A DNA stretch of 64,000 bases from Pieris napi (Eukaryota > Arthropoda > Insecta > Lepidoptera > Pieridae): contig NC_062254.1 in assembly GCF_905475465.1 (NCBI RefSeq), positions 8,018,001-8,082,000 on the forward strand, given 5' to 3'. Made by a program: the position numbers and the translations under genes. This document shows, piece by piece, positions 45,092-57,503 of this stretch (its first letter is position 1; each line of letters opens with the position of its first letter). Below the pieces are notes generated by a model. That model was not told the DNA's origin. It worked only from the letters and a program-made list of their open reading frames with translations, and searched no databases.

Positions 45092-46263
45092 CAGGGTGGC
45101 CAAAAAGTCATGGATCAAATGCAAATAGGGGATAGATGAGGTCATCAGCGGCAAAAAAAATTTCTACGGGAGGGCTCTAAGGTCAACCCCTGCAGAGTTA
45201 TGATTTATTTTGGTTTTTATATGAAAATTGACTTTTTTTTACTAATTCTTATTAAAATTCGAAAATATCTACATCCTGTATCTTTCTCATAATATCCAAT
45301 AGATTGGTACTGATGAGTTCTTGCGTTAGACATACTATTTATAGTTGTTTATTGAGTGTATTCAAGATAATATTAAGTGATACGATATAAAATTTCTTCA
45401 AATCATAAATTTTTCTTTACTTTGGACCCCACTGTGAAAAAAAATTACTCCACCGAAAAGTGTCCCTGTACTACAAGTTTTGGCGCTTTTAATAGGGATT
45501 CTGAAAAGGTATTACACGTGGCCATGAGTCGCTCTAATATCTTTCTAGGAAGAATTACAAACAACGATTGTGAAATAATTGTATTAAAACAATTATTTCT
45601 CAATGGTTGAGAAACAAAACATTTTATAATAAATGCTTAAAATTTCTGCCTCTGACCATAATACTTAATCTGCACCGTCTTATCAACCTCCTACGTAACT
45701 CTCCAGCCATCTGTCCAATTTTTTTAATTTAGTCCGATTCACACAGCACTGGTCACAGGTAGGTAAATAATAATCTATCATAAGTCCGAATCGTTGTAGT
45801 TTTTTCGTCCTAGAAAGATATTAGAGAGACTCATGGCCATGTGTAATACCTTTTCAGAATCCCTATTAATTGCGTCAAAACTTGTAATACAGGGTCACTT
45901 TTCGGTAGAGTAATTTTTTTCACAGTGGGGTCCGAAGTAAACAAAAAGTTATGATTTGAAAAAAATGTATATCGTATAACTTAATATTGTCTTCAATACA
46001 CTCAATAAACAACTATAAATAGTATGTCTAACGCAAGAACTCATCAGTACCAATCTATTGGATATTATGAAAAAGATACAGGTGTAGATTTTTTCGACTT
46101 TTAATAAGAATTAGTAAAAAAAGTCAATTTTCATATAAAAACCAAAATAAATCATAACTCTTTAGGGGTTGACCTTAGAGACCTCCCGTAGAACAATTTT
46201 TTGCCGCTGATGACCTCATCTATCCCCTATTTGCGTTTGATCCACGACTTTTTGGCCACCCTG
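45092..46263. mobile_element. foldback element, CAGGGTGGCC ends, copy 2 (both arms)
   Basis: Two arms of roughly 480 bp (45092 to about 45570 and about 45785 to 46263) are inverted copies of each other with scattered differences. They enclose a loop of about 215 bp. Ends are CAGGGTGGCCAAAAAGTC and TATA lies on both sides (45088-45091 and 46264-46267). A 77-codon frame (45377-45610) is also found in copy 1, but the homology is that of the repeat and no known domain is visible. Confidence 0.88.
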
Positions 46264-46267
46264 TATA

Positions 46268-47099
46268 TATATATGTTTGTAAATATATATATTTTTCTTT
46301 ACAAATATTGGGAATTAACTTAGGATCAATTTGTGTACTACATGTATTGTTCTTACATTAGGTTTCAATCAGTATATTAAGAACAAGGCGAGACAGTAGA
46401 TAAAGTTTAAAAGTCAATTAGCACGGTTTTAACTTTTCATCCTAGCGTAAACACAATTTGATAGAAAGAGAGCAATTAGACTTATTTGATAAGTTTTGAT
46501 TTATTTGAAACATAAAAAATTGCTAATTATGATTTTAATTACACAGCAATATGGACGCTAGTTGTGATTTATCGTTTATGAATATTTGTTTCGTGTATCA
46601 AAATAAAACTTCAATTATCTAGTTATAATAGACGAAAACACAACATGAAATTTTTTTGAAGCTATTCAAAGGGGGAACGCTGCCAGTATCTTCGGAACCT
46701 TACCTAAAGGAACTCTTATATAATAATAATCGAAGAATATTTGAAGGTTAGGTATTATTTGTCTGTTATTAACTAAAACGTAGACGAATAGACAAACTTG
46801 AATTAATCAATTGTTATAATCATCTATCATGTAAAAAACTATGTCATATTAAAACAACTCACCGGACGTGACCTATGATATCAATATAAATTGAACCCTG
46901 ACGTTAAGATAAATGCGTACTCATAGTTAAAACACTTCAAAAGTTATAAAGAAAGTCCTTATAGTTAAATATAACTGGGTGATAAAATTGTTCAGTTATC
47001 TCGAGCGGACGTTGAACTCATAAAGAGTTTTTGTTACTTACTACGAATAATACAATGTTCCTGTAAAGGTATTTTGTTTTTTTCTGATTTAAATTCATA
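46268..47099. other. AT-rich intergenic DNA
   Basis: No gene or bounded repeat recognised. Confidence 0.4.
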
Positions 47100-47535
47100 T
47101 CATATCTTTTTTATTATGAAGCAATTAACAATGTGTGATGTGAGTGGATAGTGAAGTCTGGTTGGGTATGACATACCTGGACCAAATCCTGACTGGAAGT
47201 AATAGTGAGATACGTGAGCAGTGGGTGAAAGGAGAACGTAATGGATGGAATGAAAAATGATACGAAAGGTTATGGTTAGGTAGTTTGGTCATGTAGGAAT
47301 AAAAGAAAACCACAAGTAGGATATACTAGGCCGTGAATGGTGAAATCGGGTAGGTCTGTCGTACATACCTGGACCAAATTCTAGTACCTACTAGAGAAGA
47401 GACAAGTTAATAGTACCCATAAATGTCGAGCATGCATGGTGAATGTCATGAAACTGGATGAAGCGAGAGAGGTATATCAGGACCGTAGCAAGTGAGTCTC
47501 TGTCTACCCCTTCGGAAAAAGGCGTCATAATAAAT
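47100..47535 (+). repeat. LINE remnant (degenerate RT C-terminus)
   Basis: Broken frames on the plus strand read FGHVG, then YQDRSKW and VYPFGKRRH, the usual end of a non-LTR reverse transcriptase. A nearly repeated phrase CATACCTGGACCAAATTCT/CATACCTGGACCAAATCCT (47173 and 47364) suggests an internal duplication of about 190 bp. Confidence 0.55.
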
Positions 47536-48726
47536 ATATAAATAAAGTGTTATACAGAAGAAGTAAATTAGCTAAACAAAGCTATTGTATTTAAATTAAA
47601 AAAACAAACTTATTGGACTTTTATCGATGTTTCTGATTTCAAATATTACATCTTTTGACACGAAGTAAATATTTAAGATAGTTTATTTGCAAGGGGATCG
47701 TAGAAGCTCGATTTTGAAACTCGAATCATCGAGTTTTGTAATGGTATATATAGCGTATATATCTCGTAATTTTAATAAATAAAAAGGCTACCCGGTCAAT
47801 TATTACACAGTTAAACTTTACATAAACAACAAATTAAAGATAAGTTCCTGACAAGACAGCTAGTAATTGTTTGGCACCAGACAGTTGACCGAAGAATTAG
47901 TTTAAAGGTGTTTCTTAACGTGATACGTTCCCCTGGATATGTATGTCAAAGTCTGTCGTAATAGCGTGCCTAATAGCCCGCTTAGTTGGGGCATAAATTC
48001 CAAAAAAATTGTTCTTTCATAAAGGTGAAACTCATTTTGAGCCACGTTTTATGACATTCGCCTTGGCTAGGTAAAACTCCCATAAAAAGTTCCTTATATT
48101 TGCAGCGAACATTATTACCAATTAAAAAACTATTCTATCTAGACTCCTAAAATATATTACGAAATTTAAAAAATTTATTGTATTTATTTTAAATCAAAGA
48201 GAGAAAATAACGTAGAGTCTCAATAAAATACGGAAAATCTATTAACTGGATAGGTTTTTAACGAGAATAAAATATTTCATATAATACTCAGTTGCTTAAT
48301 CATTTTTAAAATTGATTAATTTACGTACAACATCAAATAACTTTTAAATAACTTCGGCGATTTTATCATAATTCCGTGAAGGCTAATATTATTGGCTTTA
48401 AAAATTCAAATTAAACATTAAATCCCGCCAAACTCCTTCCTATACAAGATGGCGTCGCACCAATTTTTGACGTACCATAAACACATAAACAAACTTCAAG
48501 TTTTTAACGTATTTATAATCATTATTTTCCTTTTATATCACAATTAAATTACACGAATACACATATATTATATTTCGATCAAAATCAGTCCTCCAAGGAA
48601 ATTAAACTCCAAGACAATATTATATTTTAGATTTAAGAAACACTATTTACATGCTTTGTTATTGTCGTTTCGAATAATCTGTGACTGTTTTGTCTGTGAC
48701 GTATGAAAATCAACATTTATTAATTA
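47536..48726. other. AT-rich intergenic DNA
   Basis: No gene is supported. GACAGCTAGT near 47858 could be a Helitron 3' end but has no hairpin or partner. Confidence 0.4.
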
Positions 48727-49193
48727 CTAGCGGACCCGACAGACGTTGTCCTGTTTTAACTATGAATATTGATTTCAAATTGGTATAATGAATCAAAAAA
48801 TATTTCAGAAACAAAGTATTTATTATTCTAATGCTTTATGTTATTGTTTTTCTGGCTCGCATATTATTATATAATCAATATAATAACTCCGATCGAAGCA
48901 TTTAATTTGAACGATATTCATTTTTCTTACATCCTCTGACGATATTTGCAGCACGCATTCTGTCAATGTTGTGTTATGTCAAACGCCATAAGGTTACACC
49001 AAAAAGTACGAATTGTATGGTGGTTAAGTATTCTTGAATTTTCTAATTTTCCGCGCAATTTTTTTTTATTTTTTTATAAGAACCTTCTCCTGACAATCAC
49101 AAACACAACAAAAAAAAATCAGACAAATCGGTCGAGCCGTTTTCATGTGATGTCGTTACAACGGAAAACGGGTTTCATTTTTATATATATAGA
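48727..49193 (-). mobile_element. short non-autonomous Helitron, second family
   Basis: CTAG at 48727-48730 (A before it) is followed by the hairpin region GACAGACGTTGTCCTGTT. The 5' end is GA at 49192-49193 (TC on minus), with the block AACGGAAAACGGGTTTCATT that is shared with 20692-21111 and 58837-59268. It is 467 bp. Confidence 0.83.
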
Positions 49194-49769
49194 TTAATTA
49201 ATTATTTATTTTACTCTTAAAAGCGTTTAACTGTTAAATAGCTCATTGTTTTGGAGTTGAGAGTAAAATCCACATCTGAATTGAAAGAAAATACATTTAT
49301 TTTTCACTCAGCGGTGCTTACGACTGAAGATTAACTGCACTATGCAGCAATTTGTTATTTATAGATGATAGCATATCATAAGTGAATTGTTAATTAATTT
49401 GATGATTAATAAAGCGATCAATGCTGAGATTGAATTACATACCAGCGATCCACAATGCCATCGAGGGAAAAACTATTTATTCTATTTAAGACACTTGAGT
49501 ATGTGAGTGTGACTGTAGAGAGTTGGCCAAGATTTCCATTGATAGATTTTTATTTCTACGTACAACCTGTTAGTAAAAAAATATTTTACGCACAATTGAA
49601 GAAAAAAAAGCTAATCTGGTATTAAATTTGCGTCGTTACCTGTGTAATTAAAATATTTTATTATGGAATCAAACGACCCTGAGTACGGCCGTTGTGAAAT
49701 AATTTAAATAAAATCTTGTTCAATTCCGATTTCTAACGCCCGCTTCTAACGCCCGCCCGGGCTCACTTA
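49194..49769. other. AT-rich intergenic DNA
   Basis: No gene recognised. AACGCCCG occurs repeatedly just left of the next element (49735-49760), resembling that element's terminus. Confidence 0.4.
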
Positions 49770-50277
49770 CGCCCGAACCCAATAATTAATCCACAATCTT
49801 ACATTGAAAGCTATCTGAGATCAGACCGTCACAGTCGATCGATCTCCTATCTGAATCCCAATAACCAAACCCTACGAAGACAATCTATTTTTGGCGACGG
49901 ATAAAATGCTCTTTGTCGTTCCATTTACCGAGTTTACACTCATATTTGATAATAATCAATGTAAACCAAATAAAGTAAATAAAACCGTACAAATAACATT
50001 AAAATTTACATGTGTATATAAACATAACAAACAGTTTTTTTAAATTATTAAAAAAACTGGTGCAACTTAAAATCTGTTAAAATAATTAACTGTAGAAATC
50101 GAGCTTTCGTCAACTGTCAATTTCATACAAAGGTCTATCCACAGACACCGTTATGACCTCCCATGGATAGCTTGTATCGACAGATGGCTATTACAATCCG
50201 TCGATTGGTTATTGGCACATTGTTACAACATTTGGATTAAGATTACTATCTCAGATGGTGAAAAATGGGTTCGGGCG
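49770..50277. mobile_element. TTA-flanked inverted-repeat element (PIF/Harbinger-like)
   Basis: The inverted ends CGCCCGAACCCA lie at 49770-49781 and 50266-50277, flanked by TTA at 49767-49769 and 50278-50280. Inside, ATCCCAATAACCAA near 49854 and TTGGTTATTGGCA near 50204 form a further inverted pair. It is 508 bp, without a transposase. Confidence 0.65.
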
Positions 50278-50597
50278 TTAGCTAACTGTTACTCCCTTAT
50301 GCCAAAAACGTATTAGATTTTGACATACGAGAGCCAGTCGTTTCTGACAACCTTGTTGTTGAGTTTTTATATCGATAAAGCCCTTTTTCTTTATAAAAAG
50401 AGATATACGTAGTATTGATTTAAGCTTATGTAACAGTCGCAATTATTTCGACTGCTACTGATTGGATTGGGCGTGAGTTATTGACAAGTAAATTTAATTA
50501 TCCGAGTGGCATCACTTTAATGATAATACTGCAATATAAAGTAGAATATAAGTCGTATGAAATAGTCGAATTTTCGTGTTGCTGAATTTATTTATTA

Positions 50598-50753
50598 CTA
50601 GCTTCGGAGTCAGCAACCGCGACCCGTAAACCTTGAAAAATTATGTCTCTTTTTGAAAACCGTAATAAATTACGTGCAGTAGTTTTTGAGTTTATCGCGA
50701 ACAGACATGTAGTCGCGACTGTAGATTTGTTTTTATATAATATATACGTAAGA
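50598..50753 (-). mobile_element. possible short Helitron (degenerate)
   Basis: ACTAG at 50597-50601 and an AT-rich far end (TTATATAATATATACG) with an intervening GTAGTTTTTGAGTTTATCGC resemble an old Helitron, but the hairpin is weak and the 5' TC is not clear. Confidence 0.3.
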
Positions 50754-50814
50754 CATGTGCAGTAGCCTTATTTGTTGTTGGTATTATCAAGCTCTATAAT
50801 TTTATTTTTGTTAT

Positions 50815-51073
50815 GACGACTCATTGGTCTAGTGGTTAGTACCCCTGACTGCGAATCCATGGGTCCCGGGTTCGATCCCCGGCTGAGACGAACATCGATG
50901 TGATGAGCATTTGGGGTTGTGCTTAGGTCTTGGGTGTTTAAATATGTATTTATATGTCTATCTATCTATAATATGTATGTATATCCGTTGCCTAGTACCC
51001 ATAACACAAGCTTCACCAGCTTAGCATGGGACTAGGTCAATTGGTGTGAATTGTCTTTAAAAAAAAAAAAAAA
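50815..51073 (+). repeat. tRNA-derived SINE family B, copy 2
   Basis: A box TGGTCTAGTGGTTAGT, B box GGTTCGATCCC, the same body as copy 1 and a 15-base A tail (51059-51073). Only a few substitutions separate the two copies (for example AGACA/AGACG and TTTGGTG/TTTGGGG). The head is not a functional tRNA gene, since the acceptor stem is broken and the body continues for 180 bp. Confidence 0.92.
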
Positions 51074-51074
51074 C

Positions 51075-51400
51075 CGTCTACACCGAAAAAGTTTTTTCGT
51101 ATATATAAACAATCACAATTATCAGCTGTCTATTGGTACAATAATTTACGTCAAACACACCCCTACACGCAATACTCGTCGAGCGAGTTTGCTTATCTTG
51201 CCGAAGCTGCGTGCAAATTATTTGAAGAAGTCTATTAAGTATGAGGGTGTGCAATTATTTAATCAATTACCGTCTAAAATTCGTAATATTAGCGTGTTTA
51301 ACCAATTCCAAGGCATTAAAGATACATATCAGAATGAGTCTAGTAGACTTAAATTAGGACGGCTGATGGCGACTTGTATATCGTTTCTCTTGTAAAAAAC
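51075..51400 (+). repeat. LINE remnant (RT C-terminus) next to SINE
   Basis: An open frame ending at 51395 reads KKSIKYEGVQLFNQLPSKIR and then SVFNQFQGIKDTY, a typical C-terminal end of a non-LTR reverse transcriptase. The frame's upstream 20 residues come from the SINE poly-A and junction. About 80 codons are left. Confidence 0.7.
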
Positions 51401-52099
51401 TAAAACTAAAAAATGAAGTTTTTTAAAAATTAAAAAAAATATATAAATCACTTCAGAAGATCCAGAGATTACCGGCTACAACCTCAAAAACTATATTATA
51501 TTATTATTATTGCTTAGGAATTTTTTTAAAACTGAATTTATCCAACAAAATCATTATTAGATAAAAACAACGAAGTATTAATCATTGTATAGAAGAATAA
51601 AAGAAAAATAATGTAAAGGTAGTGGAAAAAATAATAATAGTAAAAATTAACAGTGTAACTAAAGAAGTCTTGTAAGATTTGTGTTAAAGTAAATAAAAAA
51701 ATAATAAATAAAATATAAACAGTTATTCCTATTTCTCAAATGTTTTACTTTTCGACATATCAAGTTCGTGTTGCAGTATCATGATACATAAGACTTAATG
51801 ACACATTTACTACTTTGAAGTTTTCTCGCTATGTCACGTGATATGAACTAACTAAGATGTAAAATTTGCCTTACACTACATATTCACTTACACATACATA
51901 GTTTTAATGGATAATTCGTGTCATGTGAGGTTTAGTGACGAGATGTGGAAGGTCATAAATGTGTAGAATAAGTAGGTAAATTGGCTCCCTATTGTGTGAT
52001 AGAGTTAGTTTAATCTCCTTGTGTATATAATTGTTTATACATAAGCCACAACATTGTCGGGGGATCTTTTGGATGCGGCTGTCCTCATATTTTGTTTAA
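51401..52099. other. AT-rich DNA, LINE tail then intergenic
   Basis: 51400 to about 51720 is A-rich and probably the 3' tail of the preceding LINE remnant. The rest shows no gene. Confidence 0.4.
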
Positions 52100-52460
52100 A
52101 CTGAATATTTTCCTGTCCTGTCCGCAGGTAACATTACCTGTCCACATCGTATCTCTAACTTTCTTACTAACTTCGTCCTTTCCTTCTTTCCTATATTGTA
52201 GTCCTTTTATATATTGTCCTGGTCATTGTTTTCATGTTTAAATCGCTTTGTTTTGTCCCATTCGTTTTGTCTGTATGTCTTTATTTCTGCACTTCTTGCG
52301 CTTGTCTTATTTAATTTTTTTTCTCACTTTGGTTGCCTGGAAGACATCGCTCGAAAGCGATAAGGCCGCCAGTTGCCCTCCTTTTTAATTAATTACGTCA
52401 ACTGTATTTATTATACTTCTGTATGCAAGGAAGTGTTAATAAATAAATAATTTCTGTTCC
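52100..52460 (+). repeat. LINE 3' end, family D (sense copy)
   Basis: A pyrimidine-rich 3' UTR leads to ATCGCTCGAAAGCGATAAGG, CCGCCAGTTGCCCTCC and a terminal AATAAATAAATAA. This gives the sense direction and the 3' end of the family. Four reverse-orientation copies are in the window. Confidence 0.78.
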
Positions 52461-54359
52461 TTGAGACGTGGCAAACAAGAGGATATATTTTTCATCTCCA
52501 CTAAGCGCTCTAACTTAGGGTTTTACGCTCCACTAAACAGAATGGCTACATAGTACATATTTTCGGACCGCCTATCCGATTATAAAAAGGGCTATTATCA
52601 CTCTCTTATATTCATTTCCTATATTTGGCCTTCTTGTAGTATTTATCTATGTAAACTTATTAATAACATTATAAGCATTTTGTTTGGGCGCGCCCTCACC
52701 AAGGTTACACTTTGGTTCTAGTATATAACTTGTTTCTTTTCTCTCGTAAGTGTGGCATTGTTGGTGTTGCTATTAATATGTAACAAAGTATACAGAGGTC
52801 CAGATGGTTAGAAATTTTGGATGTTTGACGTAACCCTTTAAAAGTCCCTAGGGTGTTGTTTTCTGTGCCCTTTAAACTACTCAGCATATGAATAAGTATA
52901 TTCTCATTAAGGTCAGAGGTGGTTCTGAGGTGGTTGTATTATATTCGTATTATTTAAAAAAACGTGTGTGTACCTATGTACACGCGTTAGTAGTTATACT
53001 TCTTTGGTATAATTATTCGAGCACTTTAGAGGGACGTTTTCCTCTTCGAATTACATTTTTCTTGTCCATTTTAAAGGCCACTTCCAATCGAAACGATATA
53101 ATATATACTAATCATGATATTTTACAATAAACACTATTTTTTTTATCACATTGAAACGGGTTTTCTCGTTTAGAATTCATTATTTTGGTTTTAATAAACA
53201 CAACTCTGAAAAATACGGCGCCATGACAGACAATACAACTTGTCGATAAAACAGAGCAAGCGCCAACTAGCGGCCCGGACTGTTTTACCGACGTTTGAAC
53301 AGATATTCAGGGTGTCGGTTTTTTGTGACAGTGTGCGCGTGCATCGTTAAAATTTACTCTCATCATTTTTCCCTAACGCGCCAAAAGAACTATAACTTAA
53401 AAGGTTTATAGATCATATTTTAAAGCTTTACGGTCCCTCGGAGCGACAAAACCTTTTTGATATCCGAGGTAAAATACTTTTGCCCCTGAAAGTAGCAGGG
53501 TTATGTGGAACTTAAACCACACCAGAATCCGCTATTTCGAGATTGGATGAGCAGTAGTACCTACAAGATACTGTTAGACTACTGTTAGAGAAAATCCACA
53601 GAGAGAAAGGCTCAAACGCAGAGGAGACACTAAAAACTATTTATGATAGATTAACCGTTCATTTTAATATAGTTTTATGATATCTTTCATAAAATGAGAA
53701 ACTAAGCGAAAAATCTTCATGAGTCCTTTACCCATTCAAATGGAAAAGGTAATCTGGGCCAGTGAAGTAAGCCTAGATCTATTCATAGAAGTACTAATTA
53801 GTTACTGTAATATGAAATGAGGACAGGAATTGTAGAGGGAATCGAAAATGTTCTTCTTTTGGGGTTTATTGACATAGGCTGGCTTAACTGATAATTAAAG
53901 GTAATACAACATCTATGCCGTTTAAGTAATGATATTAGCTGAATGAAATAGTTGTAAATTTATAATAATACAAAACTTCAATCCGGTCAAAAAGTTTTTT
54001 CATTAAATGTGTAAAGGTTATGTCAATCAAAGACAATACTATACTTTTTCATTTTCTTCCCAAGATTTTACATTTTGAAAATAATTGAAATACACACAAG
54101 CATACTTTTTATAAAGACATTATCGTTAGCAAACAATTTTCGTTTCACCTCTGAAGGGTCTCGAACATAAATACGTGTAAAGCTTTCACGGTAAAAGTGC
54201 CAAAACCTTTGCGTTATCAATCACTCAACGAGTGCGTTTGAATAACGCGGGATCACGATAGTGTTTGACGTGATTCAAATCGACAGTGAAATATGGGATT
54301 ATTAATAATACAAAAACGCTTAGGAAACACAAAAAACACAAGTTCATAAGTTCAGTATT
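52461..54359. other. AT-rich intergenic DNA
   Basis: No gene is supported. A short GC-richer stretch at 53215-53345 (GCGCCAACTAGCGGCCCGGA) is of unknown nature. Confidence 0.4.
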
Positions 54360-54462
54360 AAAAGCAATACATGACCTCGACGTCCGCCAGCTCCCCACTG
54401 AAGTATTTCTAAAGCAATTCGACTTAGTGTCCTTCCAGAGAAGACGGTACCAATTCTTACGG
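54360..54462 (+). repeat. LINE 3' fragment, family E
   Basis: The translation QLPTEVFLKQFDLVSFQRRR is the conserved end of the family E RT protein. It stops where a SINE begins. Confidence 0.7.
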
Positions 54463-54665
54463 CTGTGCACCAAGAGGCTTTCTTTCTATGTGCGCATTTA
54501 ACATTCGCTCGAACGGCTTGCCTTAGACCCAAAAAGTCGAGGGCGTGCGTCAGGCACTGGTGATCACCTACTTGCCTATTAGATTAACAAATGATTATAA
54601 ACATATATGAATCTGAGACCCAGACCTAAAAAGGTTGTAGCGCCATTGATTTATTTTTTAACTAA
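54463..54665 (+). repeat. SINE family A
   Basis: GGCTGTGCACCAAGAGGCTT, TGCGCATTTAACATTCGCTC, GATCACCTACTTGCCTATTA and GAGACCCAGACC then AGGTTGTAGCGCCATT appear in the family order. The central GAAGGAAAACATCG block is missing, so this copy has an internal deletion. Confidence 0.8.
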
Positions 54666-55080
54666 ATATATAGGAATAAAGTCTGACTACATTATGACAA
54701 AATACATTATAACTTAGCACCGTTTTAAATTCACCGAATTGTTAAAAGACTTGAGCACAGGCAAGAACTCTGCAAGTGTGAGTGTCCTTTGTGTACATCA
54801 CTTGTAATTAGTCCTTTTCACATGTGCTTTGTTCTATAAAAAAACATCAACCTTTAAAATCCCATTAGACATTTTAATGATTTTTCACTATTAAACCGAA
54901 TCTAATCAAATCTGAACATTCGGACCCTTGTTATAACCTCTCGACCGGCGGAAGTTTGTCATCAGCCATGTAGTTTATTATTAAGTTTACTTACATAAAT
55001 TTAAAATGTATTTCTGATATAATGACTTTATTTACGCTAGTATTAAGCTCTGTTGCGGTTCGGTACACTTACTTGACTTA
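54666..55080. other. AT-rich intergenic DNA
   Basis: No gene or bounded repeat recognised. Confidence 0.4.
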
Positions 55081-55319
55081 GGGTCTGTTTCACAATGTAC
55101 GGATAAGTTCTACATAAGTTCCAAATTAGCTATTTATTACTTATTGGTAGGATAAACACTATTGTTGCGTTTCACGACTGTCAGATAGCACTATTCGTCA
55201 CATAAAGTCCATCATAAGTATGAGTCCGATGAAGTGTCAAATAGCACAATTTATCTTCCAAATAATTTATGTCTTGCATAGCTATTTAGTACTTTATCGA
55301 TACATTGTGAAACAGACCC
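55081..55319. mobile_element. TTA-flanked MITE (PIF/Harbinger-like)
   Basis: The 19-bp inverted ends GGGTCTGTTTCACAATGTA are perfect at both sides, flanked by TTA at 55078-55080 and 55320-55322. It is 239 bp and non-coding. The G-rich ends and 3-bp duplication point to PIF/Harbinger. Confidence 0.85.
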
Positions 55320-55339
55320 TTAATGTCATATGACCCCTA

Positions 55340-55505
55340 GATGGGCATCCATAGTGAGTCTGCATTAAGCGGTATTTCACCTCGCTCCAAGTCTTTCCGG
55401 CTCTCTTCACCTCACCTGCAACTGTACGACGCCAGGTTTGCTTGGCCTGCTTGGGGATATGATTAGAATTTATTTCGGAGTGTATGGCCTATCCAATTCC
55501 ACTTG
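55340..55505 (-). repeat. LINE remnant (RT protein C-terminus)
   Basis: This shares CACCTCGCTCCAAGTC, CTGTACGACGCCAGGTTT and GCTTGGGGATAT with 33200-33400. The minus strand encodes TWRRTVAGEVKRAGKTWSEV, the typical C-terminal tail. Confidence 0.7.
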
Positions 55506-55689
55506 CGTTGCTTGATTGGCTAATCGGGGTTTCTCGACAGCGATCCCAAGGCTGTTCGGTTGAGGGGTTATGAAATAATTAGTAAGGCATTTCATCGATA
55601 TGGGGGAAAATTTTTCATACTATTTCATATAGCTGTTCGGATTTCTAACGTTGACACGTGCTGTAAAACGTGCTGATAAACTAAAAAAA

Positions 55690-55890
55690 ACAAGTTATAA
55701 TTTATTCATACAGGTAACGGTATACACTTATGAACGTTGGTTAAAAAACTTCTAAATTTACATTTTCTGCCAGTTCTCAAATCAAGGCCATAGAAAGGAC
55801 CAGAAGAACTGGCAATAAACTCTCCCTCCCTCTTTTTAATCGCCATGTTTGTTGCAAAATGTTTTTAATCACCTGCAACCAACATGAGGT
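55690..55890 (-). repeat. LINE 3' end, family C (undivided)
   Basis: CACTTATGAACGTTGG is continuous here, whereas the copy at 20.0/23.57 kb is split at this point by the hAT element. CTGCCAGTTCTCAAATCAAG and CTTTTTAATCGCCATG follow. Confidence 0.75.
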
Positions 55891-56439
55891 ATAAAAAAAG
55901 TGTGGTTAAAAGAAATAAAAAAATATACGAACGTATTTATAATAATAAGTCAGGGACGTAACAGCCAAAGACGAAACCTTAAATAGTAATTGAATGTTTG
56001 GATCACTCTCTTGTCACTTCGTAAATTAATCAAAGGCCAACAGTTCTCCGCTAATTGAAGCTTAATTTGTTAGAACGGAGAAAGTACTTGCGAAAGAAAC
56101 TGAGAAATTAGAGAATCATTAAAGTTATAAGGTATTTAAAATGCTCTCTAGTTCTATGACGATAGAGCTATACAATAAAAAAGCGGATATAAAATATTAT
56201 AGCTTTGTTGTATTGCCAAGTAGCTTGCGAAACATTGTTATAATTTTGTCAATAAATTAACATTTTTATCTCCGCTCAAAAGTGTAGGTTGGCTTTTAAA
56301 TTACTAATAGCATGAGATCATTCAAACTCTGTCCAGTTTTGTTTCCATCACACTTTTATAAATACTTTTTATTTTTAGATTATGTATACAATAAATAAAT
56401 AAAAATAAATGTTTTATGTTTTATGAGATTTATGGAGAT

Positions 56440-56640
56440 TATTTATAAAAAAACCAGTGGTGCTGCAACTTTTAAGTCTGGTCCTCCGATTTCTGTATCT
56501 GTTTCGTGATTTATTTTTCTCAGTTGAACACACGCCCATCACTGTGCGTACCATTGTGCAGCCGTGACTAGAACTTAAGACCTTAGGGTTGAGGCGCACG
56601 CTCAATCCTCTAAGCCAACACTGCTCCACAGTTTAGTTAG
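56440..56640 (-). repeat. SINE family A
   Basis: Read on the minus strand: a tRNA-like head region, GTGCGTACCATTG region reversed, then AGAAATCGGAGGACCAGAC and TTGCAGCACCACTGG. Diverged but with the family order. Confidence 0.65.
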
Positions 56641-57484
56641 TCCTGAAATTGCCATAATATAGTGGATCCATGACCTTGAATGTTCTGGGTTTTCTGGTCA
56701 GAATTTCTCAGTATGTTTGGATTAGAAATCTCATAGATGGAGTTTAATAATAAAACATTTGAATTTCGTCAAATAATCAAAGTTTTTATTAAAAATTTAT
56801 AATAATTTAAGGAAAAATATAAAGACAAACCTTTTAAATTTTAGTGTTTATTTATCATATTACAAAATAACATTTGTTTTCTAAAATTACATCAAACATA
56901 ACTACACAAAATTCCTAAGTTACTGTTAAAATAACTCGTAGGTACAAAAAGGATATTTGTTCAGATGAAGTCACATCCTCTCTTTTATTGTTGATAGTGT
57001 GAACGTGACCTAAGAAGTTAGTCATTTTCCTGAGAAATGTTATTCGATTTATTTTTGAAGTAATATGACGTTATTTAGTATAACTAGTTGTACATTCCAC
57101 TTAATGTTACAATTTTAAAAGACTTATTCATAAAATAATTGTTCAGGATTTTTATGACTACTAGAAATTGTTTTTAGTGTCTTATTGTAAACGCCTTCAG
57201 ATTTTGTAATTAAGACCAGTTTAGTAGGATTATTCCTTATATTGGATACACTTTCATGATAGATTTGCCAACATCCAATAAATGATAGAGAATCGGAGAG
57301 AAATATACCTTCTTATACTTGGTATTTCTGTATTAAATACAAAATTCCAAACTTCACCAGGGTTTTTTAAAGTTGGTTTACACACAGCTTTATAGTATTG
57401 AGATTTAAGAGAAAGCTATATTATGACGAAAATTTATTTGGTGTGCATGTACTAAAAATTAAATAGAACTTCTCCTTATTACAG
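56641..57484. other. probable intron or upstream DNA of the LRR gene
   Basis: This is AT-rich with no recognisable gene or repeat. The last bases, ACTTCTCCTTATTACAG (57468-57484), look like a splice acceptor, so the segment is likely the end of an intron after an upstream 5'-UTR exon outside what I can define. Confidence 0.5.
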
Positions 57485-57503
57485 TTGGTGTTTCACAATC
57501 AAT

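Noticed and set aside
45377..45610. Conserved 77-codon frame in the foldback arm, also at 5402-5605
   Set aside because: The similarity is explained by both lying in copies of the same repeat; the opposite arm does not keep the frame and no domain is recognisable.
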